From contig CANKOI010000003.1 of the NCBI GenBank assembly GCA_947484175.1, positions 1 through 64,000 of the forward strand: DNA of 64,000 nt. The letters are read 5' to 3'. Below, one piece after another: positions 35,057-43,336 of the stretch; positions within the stretch are counted from its first letter, which is position 1, and each line of letters opens with the position of its first letter. The stretch comes from Deltaproteobacteria bacterium. Lineage in GTDB: Bacteria; Myxococcota_A; UBA796; SXON01. The notes below the pieces were generated by a model. The model ran no database searches. It was not told where the DNA came from and saw only the letters and a program-made list of their open reading frames with translations. The position numbers and the translations under genes were made by a program.

Positions 35057-37291
35057 TCACCGGCCGAGGAGCGCCGGTCCCTCGCCGACCAGCACATAGG
35101 TCCACGGCATCGTGTCGAGCGTGGACCACACCACGAGGTCCTCGTTGATTTCGAGGTGCCCGTTCCGGCGACCCCCGCTCACCGCTTGGACGACGCCGGG
35201 CCACGCGAAGGGCTCGGGCTGGTACTCCTGCCCCGACGTGGCCTGCTCCTTCAGCCCGGAGCGCACGACGACGCGCCCGTCTGAGTCCACGAGGTACGCT
35301 TCCACCGGCATTCCGGCTGGCTGGAGCAGCGTCTCCACGAGGCATCCGACCGTCACATCCAGCGCCGCCACTCCGACGAAGGCGCCCTCGGGGCTGAACA
35401 GGCCCGTCCCGCAGCCCAGCAGCAGGCCCATGCCGCTCTCGTCGAGGTACACCGACCCCCAGTGCGGTGCGCGTTTTCCGTGGGCATTGAGGTACCAGGG
35501 GCGTTGCCGCGGGTCGTAGCCGTCCGGGTACGGGGTCGGCGTCCCGGGAAGCCCCCCGATGACCCCTTCCTCCAGCGCCACGTAGGCCCAAGTGACCGGC
35601 ACGCCATCCTCCCCGATCAGGCGCCGCTGCTCCGCCGCCGACAACGTGATCGCGTTGTCTGCCGAGCTTTGGAGGAGCACCCTCAGGAAGGCGGGCTGGA
35701 GCGCGGCGAGCTGGTGGAGCCGCCGCTGGAGTGGCTGTGCCTCCACGCCCTCTGCGAAGCCAACATCGATGTGATCGAGGCTCATCTGCTCGAAGATCGT
35801 GGAGGGACCGAGGTCGGGCGGACCGAGCCCCGGGGTCGCGTAGTCCGCGTTCAGGTACACCTTGGCGGGTAGCGGCTCGGCGGCCAGCACCGCCTCGGCG
35901 GCGAAGGCTAGGCCGTTGAGCAGCCCCTCGTAGTGTTGCAGCGCCGTGTCGAGCCCGCGCGCGTGGGAGGACGCCACGGCAAGGACACCCGTCAGCCGCT
36001 CTTCGCGCTCGGCGGCGGCGAGCCGGGCGGCCTCTCGCGCCGCCACTCCCCCCGACACTCCCACTGCCACCACGACGAACACCAGCAGGAGCAGCCCGAG
36101 CAGGATCGCGGCGGACAGCTCCCGACGGCGCGCAACCCACCGAGAGAAGGTCTGCATGCGGGTGTCGGGCCGTGCGAGCACGGCATCGCCACGGAGGTAG
36201 CGCCGCACGTCGTCTGCGAGCGCCTCCACCCGCTCGTAGCGCTCGCCGGGAAGCTTCGCCGTGGCCTTCCGCACGATCGCGGCCAGCTCGCGCGGGACCG
36301 CCTCGTTCGGCGAGATGTGCTCGATGGCTCCCACTCTCCCGTCGCGCGCCAACTGCAGCATCTGGTCCGCATTGGAAGCGACCCTTGCCCGCCGTAGGGT
36401 GACGATCTCGAAAAGGATCAGGCCGAGCGCGAACTGGTCGCTCCGGGCGTCTACGTCCTCGTTCCTGCCGAATGCCTGCTCCGGCGACATGTAGGACAAG
36501 GTGCCGATGATCGCGCCGAACCGCGTGCTCTTCACGCGACCCGCGCCCTCCACGCCGGGGGTGCAGGCGGTCTCTCCCTCGCCCAGCACCCGCGCGATCC
36601 CCCAGTCCATCACGATCACGTCCCGGAAGGGGCCGACCATGATGTTGTCGGGCTTCAGGTCGCGGTGGAGGACTCCGCGCGCGTGGGCGAAGTCGACGGC
36701 ACCGCACACCTGTAGGAACAGATCGAGGCGGGCGGGCAGGGCGGCGTCTGTGTCTGGCTTCTGCCCGGCCTCGTGGGTAGCGCGCGCGGCGCCCATGACC
36801 TCCTTGAGCGTGCGCCCCCGGATGAGCTTCATCGCGTAGGAGAGGGTGCCGTCCTCTCTTCGCTCTACCGCATACACCGGCATGATCGCGGGGTGGTCGA
36901 GTTGGGCGGTGATCTGGATTTCGTCGTGGAATCGCTGCGCGAGGGCGGGCTCGTGCACGAGGCGGGGGTCCATCATCTTTACGGCCACGGCCCGATGGAG
37001 CGCCTCGTCACGCGCGAGGTGCACTTCGCCCATCGCGCCGCGACCGAGGACACCGAGCAGCCGGTGGCGAGGCGCGTCGGGACGAGCCTTGTCGCCTGTG
37101 GGTGTGAGCGTCACCTCTAGTGATGCCACGGCGTCGCGACACTGTGCGGCGGTGATGAGCTCCTCGCGGTGACACCACGCGATGAAGTCGCTGTCGTCGC
37201 CGCTGCCGTCGGCGTCGAACCGGAGCCGCAGCGCATCGAAGTCTGCCCCGAGGAGCGGGGAGAGGGCTTCGAGTAGGGCGCGAACCTTCAC
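35057..37291 (-). CDS. Transmembrane Ser/Thr protein kinase with extracytoplasmic dCache-like domain
   Basis: 'HRDLKPDNIMVGPFRDVIVMDWGIAR'; TM 'LSAAILLGLLLLVFVVVAVGVSGGVAA'; 'PRQRPWYLNAHGKRAPHWGSVYLDESGMGLLLG...GVAALDVTVGCLVETLL'. Confidence 0.88.
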   Translation of the reverse strand: MKVRALLEALSPLLGADFDALRLRFDADGSGDDSDFIAWCHREELITAAQCRDAVASLEVTLTPTGDKARPDAPRHRLLGVLGRGAMGEVHLARDEALHRAVAVKMMDPRLVHEPALAQRFHDEIQITAQLDHPAIMPVYAVERREDGTLSYAMKLIRGRTLKEVMGAARATHEAGQKPDTDAALPARLDLFLQVCGAVDFAHARGVLHRDLKPDNIMVGPFRDVIVMDWGIARVLGEGETACTPGVEGAGRVKSTRFGAIIGTLSYMSPEQAFGRNEDVDARSDQFALGLILFEIVTLRRARVASNADQMLQLARDGRVGAIEHISPNEAVPRELAAIVRKATAKLPGERYERVEALADDVRRYLRGDAVLARPDTRMQTFSRWVARRRELSAAILLGLLLLVFVVVAVGVSGGVAAREAARLAAAEREERLTGVLAVASSHARGLDTALQHYEGLLNGLAFAAEAVLAAEPLPAKVYLNADYATPGLGPPDLGPSTIFEQMSLDHIDVGFAEGVEAQPLQRRLHQLAALQPAFLRVLLQSSADNAITLSAAEQRRLIGEDGVPVTWAYVALEEGVIGGLPGTPTPYPDGYDPRQRPWYLNAHGKRAPHWGSVYLDESGMGLLLGCGTGLFSPEGAFVGVAALDVTVGCLVETLLQPAGMPVEAYLVDSDGRVVVRSGLKEQATSGQEYQPEPFAWPGVVQAVSGGRRNGHLEINEDLVVWSTLDTMPWTYVLVGEGPALLGR

Positions 37292-37353
37292 CTTTCCCGA
37301 CTATCCGGCGCGGCGGGGGTGTGGCACCCTTGCCATTGCCCATCGCCGGCCGG

Positions 37354-37731
37354 TCAGGGAACCCGCAACACCGCGACGTCGTACTGGGTGATCCTGTCGT
37401 CGTGCGTCATCAACGTGAGACCCTCGCACAGCGCCTGCGCTACGAGCATCCGGTCGAAGGGATCGTGATGGTGCGGCGGCAGCGCGGCGGCTGCCCGCGT
37501 GTGTCGGAAGTGGACGGGAAGCTCTGTGAACCCGGCAGCTACGACGCCGTCCTCCACGGTTTCGGGCAGGCGCAGCTTTCCGAGACTGACCTTGAGGCCC
37601 AACTCCCACGCCGTGGCGGCGCTAACGTAGACCGCCTCCGCGTCGGCGATCGCGCGCACCATCGCCGGCGAGAGGCGCGGGTCCGCAGCCTTCCACCACA
37701 AGAAGACGTGGCTGTCGAGCAGGAGCCTCAT
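37354..37731 (-). CDS. VapC-like PIN domain toxin
   Basis: 'MRLLLDSHVFLWWKAADPRLSPAM', 'SAATAWELGLKVSLGKL', 'HHHDPFDRMLVAQA', 'LMTHDDRI'. Confidence 0.9.
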   Translation of the reverse strand: MRLLLDSHVFLWWKAADPRLSPAMVRAIADAEAVYVSAATAWELGLKVSLGKLRLPETVEDGVVAAGFTELPVHFRHTRAAAALPPHHHDPFDRMLVAQALCEGLTLMTHDDRITQYDVAVLRVP

Positions 37732-37970
37732 TCGGGGGTGTCGCCGCCGAGCATGGCCGCAGCGACCTGGGCGTCGGCTTCGTCGAAGTCCGGCGCCACC
37801 CACACCCGGCCCTCCCAGCCGCCGGGTACACGCGCCGGCGGCGCCGCCAACGCAACCAGTCGTGCTGCTGGCTTCCCATTGCGTGCGATCACGATCTCCT
37901 CGCCCGCCGCTGCACGCTGCACCAGCTCAGAGAGGTGGGTCTTGGCGTCGTAGATGTTGACGGGGTTCAT
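37728..37970 (-). CDS. Phd/YefM-family antitoxin
   Basis: 'VNIYDAKTHLSELVQRAAAGEEIVIARNGKPAARLVAL'; ATGA overlap with the PIN gene. Confidence 0.9.
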   Translation of the reverse strand: MNPVNIYDAKTHLSELVQRAAAGEEIVIARNGKPAARLVALAAPPARVPGGWEGRVWVAPDFDEADAQVAAAMLGGDTPE

Positions 37971-37976
37971 GTCCAG

Positions 37977-38005
37977 ACGATAGCGCCGCTGACCAAGTTG
38001 GTCAA
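37977..38005 (-). promoter_or_regulatory. Sigma70-like promoter with overlapping 15-bp operator palindrome
   Basis: Minus strand TTGACC-N17-TATCGT, 6 nt before the antitoxin ATG; TGACCAAGTTGGTCA palindrome at 37990-38004. Confidence 0.65.
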
Positions 38006-38022
38006 GTGGCCCCTCGCCACCC

Positions 38023-38739
38023 TCAGCCGATCGCCCCATCCTCCAGCCGAGGCGGCACCCCGGTGGCGGCGGTGATGGCGCGCTCGAGCCCCCGGAAGAA
38101 GCCGATGCCGTCGAGCGGCGCGTTCATCCAACCCGTGGTGATGCAGTAGTGGCCGACGTGCGGGGCGCGATGGTGTACGGCGTGATGCTCCGGCCGCAGC
38201 GCCAGCCCGCTTCGCTGAACCAAGCGGATCCACGCGGGTGGTTCGGTGAGGTGCGCCCAGCTGTGGAACTGGTTGGTGGCGAAAATGCCGAGGCAGAGAA
38301 CGACGATGAACACGACGGCGCCTTCTGCGAGGCCGCCGCTAGCGGGATCGAGGGCGAGGGCCATGAGCAGCAACGGCAGGCTGCCTAAGCAGTTGCTGCC
38401 GTTGGTCTCGACGAAGTCGTGCCGGGTGATGGCGAGCTCGTCGACGTGGTGCTCGCGGAAGGGCCGCACGAACATCGAGCCGAGGATGGGGGTCGTTGCG
38501 CTCAGCCAGGTATCGAAGAACCAGTGGACAAGGCCCGAGAACACGTCGGCGGCGAGGTAGCCTGCGAGGAGAGCCGCCAGCGTGACGAAATCGAGGGCGT
38601 CGGGGCCCAAGCTGGCCAGCCTCCACAGGTGGAACCCGCAGGCGCCGAAGAAACCGAGGACACCCGCCGTGTCGATCAGGCGCGCCGTCGTGGTGTACTC
38701 GGCTAACGACGCTCGAGTGGGTGAGGAGTCGGGTGACAT
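38023..38739 (-). CDS. Plasmanylethanolamine desaturase homolog (CarF/PEDS1/TMEM189 family)
   Basis: 'ADVFSGLVHWFFDTW', 'PFREHHVDELAITRHDFVETNGSNC', 'NQFHSWAH', 'LRPEHHAVHHRAPHVGHYCITTGWMN'. Confidence 0.88.
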   Translation of the reverse strand: MSPDSSPTRASLAEYTTTARLIDTAGVLGFFGACGFHLWRLASLGPDALDFVTLAALLAGYLAADVFSGLVHWFFDTWLSATTPILGSMFVRPFREHHVDELAITRHDFVETNGSNCLGSLPLLLMALALDPASGGLAEGAVVFIVVLCLGIFATNQFHSWAHLTEPPAWIRLVQRSGLALRPEHHAVHHRAPHVGHYCITTGWMNAPLDGIGFFRGLERAITAATGVPPRLEDGAIG

Positions 38740-38779
38740 GGGTGGGGCGGAGCATACCACTGGGCGATAGGCGGCCGGG

Positions 38780-40648
38780 GTGAACAGCAATCGCTCCACC
38801 CTCGCGCCGTCGCCCAACGAGACCATCCGGGGCCCGCTCGATGCACCCACGGAGGTTCTTCGCCCGCGAGGCCAACTCCACGGCGCCTACACCACGCTCG
38901 ACACGCTCGGCCAGGGCGGCACGGCGCTGGTTCGCCGCGTCAGGCAGATCGTGCTCGACCGCGACGTCGCGATCAAGACGCCCCTGCGGGAGCACCTCGG
39001 CCCCGAGGCGGTGAGCCGGGTGTTGCAGGAGGCGTGGGTCACTGGCGCGTTGGAGCATCCGGGCGTGGTGCCCGTGCACGACGTGGTGGTGGACGCCGAA
39101 GGCTGCCCCCACATCGTGATGCGGCGCATCGAGGGCCACACGTGGACCCAGCTGCTCAACGAGCCCGAGGTGGTGGAGGCTCGGTTCGGCGTTCGCGACG
39201 TGCTCTCCTGGCACCTGCGCGTGCTGATGGCGGTGGCGGCCACCCTGCACCACGCGCATGAGCGAGGCGTGCTGCACCGCGACCTGAAGCCCGACAACGT
39301 GATGATCGGCGCGGGGGGCGAGGTGTACTTGCTCGACTGGGGGCTCGCGGTGGCGCTGGACGAGCGGGCCGCCCGGCACCTGCCGCTCGCCCGCTCTCAG
39401 GCCAGCCTCGCGGGCACCCCGCACTACATGGCCCCCGAGATGGCTCGCGCCGAGGGCGCGGCCTTCGGGGTGCCCACCGACGTGTACCTGCTCGGCGGCT
39501 TGCTCTACGCCGTGCTCACCGGCGAGCCTCCTCACCCCGGCGACGACGTTCAGGAAGTGGTGGACCGCGCCGCGCGGGAGCTGCCGTCGGTTCCCACCGA
39601 CGGTCCGCCGCGCTTGCAGAAGTTGTGCGTGCAGGCGCTCGCCACGGAGCCCTCGGAGCGCCCCGCCACCGCCGAGGTCTTTCGGAGGGCGGTGCAGGCG
39701 TGGCTCGAAGAGCGCGACGCCGACGCCCTCGCGGACGCCGGCCGCGCCGCGGTTCCCGCGCTCGAGGCCGCCTGCTCGGCGGGCGACCCCGCTCTTGTGC
39801 CGACCTTCTTTGCCGCCGTTCGGGTGCCCTGCGAGCAGGCGCTGGCGCGCGCCCCCGACCATCCTTCCGCCCGCGCCACCCTCGACGAGGGGGTGCTGCG
39901 GATGGTGCACTTCGAGCTGGAGCGGGGCACCGCCCGCGCCGCTGCGGCCTGGCTCGCCGAGGTGAAGTCGCCTCCGCCCGGGCTTCGGCAGCGGGTCGTT
40001 GCCGCGGTCGAGGCGGCGGCCGCCCGCGAGGCCGCCGCGGCCTCGCTGCTCGCCGACTACGACCTCCGGGCCGGCGTGCGCACGCGCGCCTTCGTCGCGT
40101 TCCTGCTGGGCCTCGTGTTCACCCTCGCTCCGCTGGCCGCGGGGCGCTTCGCCCGCGACATCACGTTGGGCCAGCTCGCCGGCGCCACCGTGGCGGTCCT
40201 TTTGGGGGTACTGGGCCTGTGGTACTGGGCGCGAGACTCGCTCAGCCGCAGTGCGCTGAACCGTGCGTTCATCCGTACGAGCGCCGTCGTCCCGTGCCTC
40301 CACCTCGTGCTCATCCTCGCCGCGGGTCCCTTAGGCCTCGACGTCGTTACCGTGGTGGTCTTGCAGCCGCTCTTGGCCGCTACCACCTGCTTGGTCATGG
40401 CGGCCACGATCGAGCCGTTCATGCTCCTGCCGGGGCTCTTGTACGGGGCCACCTTCCTCGGCGCCGCCACCTTTCCGACGCTGCGGTGGGAGTGGCATGT
40501 GCTGGGCAACGCTACCCTCACCGGAGTGGCGCTGTGGCGGTGGGGGCCCACCGGCCTGAAGAGCTGGATTTCTTTTCGACGGGAACTGCGCCGGGCAAAG
40601 CGGAACGAGATCGAGGGTGCGGGAGTACCCTGCGGGGATGTTCGGTAG
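38780..40648 (+). CDS. Ser/Thr protein kinase with C-terminal polytopic membrane domain
   Basis: 'YTTLDTLGQGGTALVRRVRQIVLDRDVAIKTP', 'HRDLKPDNVMIGAGGEVYLLDWGLAVAL', 'GTPHYMAPEMA'; several C-terminal hydrophobic helices. Confidence 0.88.
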   Translation: MNSNRSTLAPSPNETIRGPLDAPTEVLRPRGQLHGAYTTLDTLGQGGTALVRRVRQIVLDRDVAIKTPLREHLGPEAVSRVLQEAWVTGALEHPGVVPVHDVVVDAEGCPHIVMRRIEGHTWTQLLNEPEVVEARFGVRDVLSWHLRVLMAVAATLHHAHERGVLHRDLKPDNVMIGAGGEVYLLDWGLAVALDERAARHLPLARSQASLAGTPHYMAPEMARAEGAAFGVPTDVYLLGGLLYAVLTGEPPHPGDDVQEVVDRAARELPSVPTDGPPRLQKLCVQALATEPSERPATAEVFRRAVQAWLEERDADALADAGRAAVPALEAACSAGDPALVPTFFAAVRVPCEQALARAPDHPSARATLDEGVLRMVHFELERGTARAAAAWLAEVKSPPPGLRQRVVAAVEAAAAREAAAASLLADYDLRAGVRTRAFVAFLLGLVFTLAPLAAGRFARDITLGQLAGATVAVLLGVLGLWYWARDSLSRSALNRAFIRTSAVVPCLHLVLILAAGPLGLDVVTVVVLQPLLAATTCLVMAATIEPFMLLPGLLYGATFLGAATFPTLRWEWHVLGNATLTGVALWRWGPTGLKSWISFRRELRRAKRNEIEGAGVPCGDVR

Positions 40649-40667
40649 AGCGAACCCTGCTTTCCCA

Positions 40668-41438
40668 TCACCCCGCTCCCAGCCAAGCCGCCGCTCCGAT
40701 CGCCAGGATGGTGAGCGACCACTCGGGCTCCGAATAGCCGAACAGCACCCAGGTGAATCCTTTGAACACGAGGATCGCTGCGGCAAGATGCGGTCGCGTG
40801 GCGGGCCAGGCGAGCAGGGGGCCGGCCCATTCCATCCCCATGCCCACCCAGCCCACGACCGCACACGCTGCGCGGCTCTGGGCGAGGCGGAGTCGCAGGG
40901 CGCCGAAACGCCCGAAACCCCGCTCCGCGAGCATCAGCGACATGTGTTCGGCCCGCCCCCAGCCCCATCCGGAGAGCTGCACCTTGGCCACCGCGGCGAG
41001 CACGTAGGCACCGCCGAACACGCCGGCAGCGGCGTCCCAGCCGAAGGCCTCCTGCTCGCTCGCGCTCGCTCCAAGGGTGCCGGCCGCGGTGTGGGCGACC
41101 ACGAAGCCGAGGAGCGCGGCGCTGGCGGGCGCGTACTTTCCGAGCCTCACGACGGTGTCGCCGGGCCACGTTGCGACCTCCCACCGCCGCAGCTGCCACA
41201 CACACCCCAGCGTGAGCACGGCCCAGAGGGCGGGAACGGTGCTGGAAACGAACGCGAGTGCGCTCCCGAACGCCGTGAGCGCCACCGCCCATTGGGCAAG
41301 GCGCACCCGCTCCACGCTCACCTTGCCCGGCAGCGCACCGGGCTCGAGGTAGAGCGGTGCCCGGTGAAAGAGGAGGTGAAACATCGTGTTGAGCAGGCCG
41401 GCCGTGATGGCGGCAGAGAGCAGCGCTCGCGCGATCAT
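40668..41438 (-). CDS. Polytopic membrane protein, HTTM-like (module member A1)
   Basis: ATG at 41438; 'LAAVAKVQLSGWGWGRAEHMSLMLAERGFG...GMGMEWAGPLLAW' parallels A2. Confidence 0.6.
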   Translation of the reverse strand: MIARALLSAAITAGLLNTMFHLLFHRAPLYLEPGALPGKVSVERVRLAQWAVALTAFGSALAFVSSTVPALWAVLTLGCVWQLRRWEVATWPGDTVVRLGKYAPASAALLGFVVAHTAAGTLGASASEQEAFGWDAAAGVFGGAYVLAAVAKVQLSGWGWGRAEHMSLMLAERGFGRFGALRLRLAQSRAACAVVGWVGMGMEWAGPLLAWPATRPHLAAAILVFKGFTWVLFGYSEPEWSLTILAIGAAAWLGAG

Positions 41439-41854
41439 CGGCGCACCCGCCGCGCGGTGCCGGCCGCGAGGGGCACCCACCGCTCCGCGAGTACGAAGCG
41501 CTCCATGGTTACGATTCGGAAGCCGAACTCTACCGCTACAGCATCGGCGGAATCGGCCTCCCCTGGGTGATCCTCCACCCAGCGGCGCGTTTCGTGGACG
41601 ACCCACTCCTGCGAACACGGAAACCCATCGGGCCGGATCTGGGCCGGGTCGATCCCTACGAACGCCTCCAACGAGGTGGGGGCCACCTCTTGGCCTGCGA
41701 CCCGCACGCTGAGCACGGCGCCCTCGGTACGCCCGCGAAGTTTTGCGTACATCACGTAGCGGGAGAAGGGGAACCGATCCCCGACGCGCCACGACACGGC
41801 GAAGTACACGGCCAATGCCAGGAGCGCGACGGCGGTATGGGTCAACGCCGACAC
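41435..41854 (-). CDS. Small membrane-anchored protein (module member B1)
   Basis: GTG start near 41854; TM then 'ETRRWVEDHPGEADSADAVAVEFGFRIVTMERF'; overlaps A1 and A2 ends. Confidence 0.65.
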   Translation of the reverse strand: MSALTHTAVALLALAVYFAVSWRVGDRFPFSRYVMYAKLRGRTEGAVLSVRVAGQEVAPTSLEAFVGIDPAQIRPDGFPCSQEWVVHETRRWVEDHPGEADSADAVAVEFGFRIVTMERFVLAERWVPLAAGTARRVRR

Positions 41855-42594
41855 GAGCGGCTCCCCACGGCCACGGCGAGCACCGTGAACAGCCAGTCGT
41901 AGTGGTGGAGCCCCATCAGGAGCGAGATGCCGACGTGTAGGAACAGGGCGCCGATGGCCCAGACGGCCCGCAGGCCGGGCCACAGGAACGCGACCGCGCC
42001 GAGCTCGATTACGAGCGTGCCTACGCCGAGGGCGCGGCACACGACCGGGGAGCCCGCCACCCACGTTCTTAGCGGCTCCAGCTCACCGAGTCCGCCGTAG
42101 CCCTGCGCGAGGATGTGAACGCCGAGGTTCGCCTGAGAGGTCCACGCCCAGCCCGACCCGCCGAGCTTCGCCACCCCCGCCAGCAGGTAGCAGGCGGCCA
42201 CGAGGCCGGCGGCGGCGTCGATGCCGGCGCGGTCGCGGCGCTCAGGCGGCACCATCCCCCGGGCCACCGCCATCGCCACCAGGGCCGCACCGGGCAGCAT
42301 GACCGCCCCGTTCGCGCCTTCGTCGCCGGGCCACTGCCACCCCTGCACCGCCGCCCCCGCCGCCAGCAGCGCCGCAAGCGCCACCATCGTCGCTTGCCCA
42401 CCCCGAACCACGAACCACCCCAGTAGAAGGGCGAACACGACCGTGACGGCGGCAGCGGCCACCGGGTGAGTGAGCGGCCCCAGCCACTGGAGCGCCGCCG
42501 GAGCGTGCGGCACCCCCTCCACGCGCTGCACCCGTGCGAGGCTGGCCCAAGCGAAGAGCAGGCCCACGGCTTGGAGCGCGCGGGACGCTCTCAT
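41842..42594 (-). CDS. HTTM-like polytopic membrane protein (module member A2)
   Basis: 'AGVAKLGGSGWAWTSQANLGVHILAQGYGG', 'VIELGAVAFLWPGLRAVWAIGALFLHVGISLLMGLHHY'. Confidence 0.7.
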   Translation of the reverse strand: MRASRALQAVGLLFAWASLARVQRVEGVPHAPAALQWLGPLTHPVAAAAVTVVFALLLGWFVVRGGQATMVALAALLAAGAAVQGWQWPGDEGANGAVMLPGAALVAMAVARGMVPPERRDRAGIDAAAGLVAACYLLAGVAKLGGSGWAWTSQANLGVHILAQGYGGLGELEPLRTWVAGSPVVCRALGVGTLVIELGAVAFLWPGLRAVWAIGALFLHVGISLLMGLHHYDWLFTVLAVAVGSRSCRR

Positions 42595-42610
42595 GCGGCC
42601 GGTCCTCGGT

Positions 42611-42870
42611 CGGGCTCGCCGCGCAGGACGCGGCGCCGTGGGGGCGAAGGTCTCTTGCCACCCGACAGCGGTTGTCGGAGGCGCGTTTGGAAAAGCCAGG
42701 GTTGGCGCAGGGTCCTGCCGCAGGTGGCCGCGCCTCCGCTCGCCCCGCAGCGGGCCTCGGTCGGCGCGGCCACCTGCGTCACCCAGCCCGTCACCGTTCC
42801 GTCCAACGGCGGCAGCCGACCAGAAGTCGCTTGGCTGTCAAGAGACTCCGCTGGGCTTGCTGCTGCGGCT
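42611..42870 (+). repeat. Structured intergenic repeat, copy 2
   Basis: Ungapped alignment to 30541..30800; perfect 15-bp stem GCAGGTGGCCGCGCC (42720-42734) / GGCGCGGCCACCTGC (42763-42777). Confidence 0.88.
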
Positions 42871-42912
42871 CGCCACAGGGCGCGTTCCTGCGCGAATCGC
42901 AAGCTGAGCTTC

Positions 42913-43323
42913 TCACCGCCCCCGCCGCGCGCTTCCCGTAGCGTCGATCCGGTCGGTGGTGACGATGTCTCCGCCCTCCGAGAAGTGGAACACCCGCAGG
43001 CCCACCGCAACGGTCACCGGGCCACCCGCACCCTGATGGTCGTCCAGCCACCGGCGCGTTTCGACGAACCGATGGGCCACAGGTGAGGTGTAGCCGGGAT
43101 GGTCAACGTCGACCTGGGCGCCGGGGAGGGCTGCGAAGTCGACGAAGTCCGTGGGCTCGGAGAGAATGCCATCGGCCACGAAGATCGGCACGGCGGCCGG
43201 CGGCTGAACGAGCGGAAAGCTGAAGGCGGGAAAGCGCACGAAGGGCACGCCCCCGCCGACTCCCAGCGCGAGGAGAACGTACGCAGCGAACGGGAGCGCG
43301 GCGGTCGTCGGTGGCGCCACCAT
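42913..43323 (-). CDS. Small membrane-anchored protein (module member B2, paralog of B1)
   Basis: TM then 'RFVETRRWLDDHQGAGGPVTVAVGLRVFHFSEGG' parallels B1. Confidence 0.6.
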   Translation of the reverse strand: MVAPPTTAALPFAAYVLLALGVGGGVPFVRFPAFSFPLVQPPAAVPIFVADGILSEPTDFVDFAALPGAQVDVDHPGYTSPVAHRFVETRRWLDDHQGAGGPVTVAVGLRVFHFSEGGDIVTTDRIDATGSARRGR

Positions 43324-43336
43324 GCCGGAACCGCGC

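Noticed and set aside
38339-40303. 654-aa antisense ORF across the second Ser/Thr kinase
   Set aside because: High-GC shadow ORF; kinase frame is well supported.
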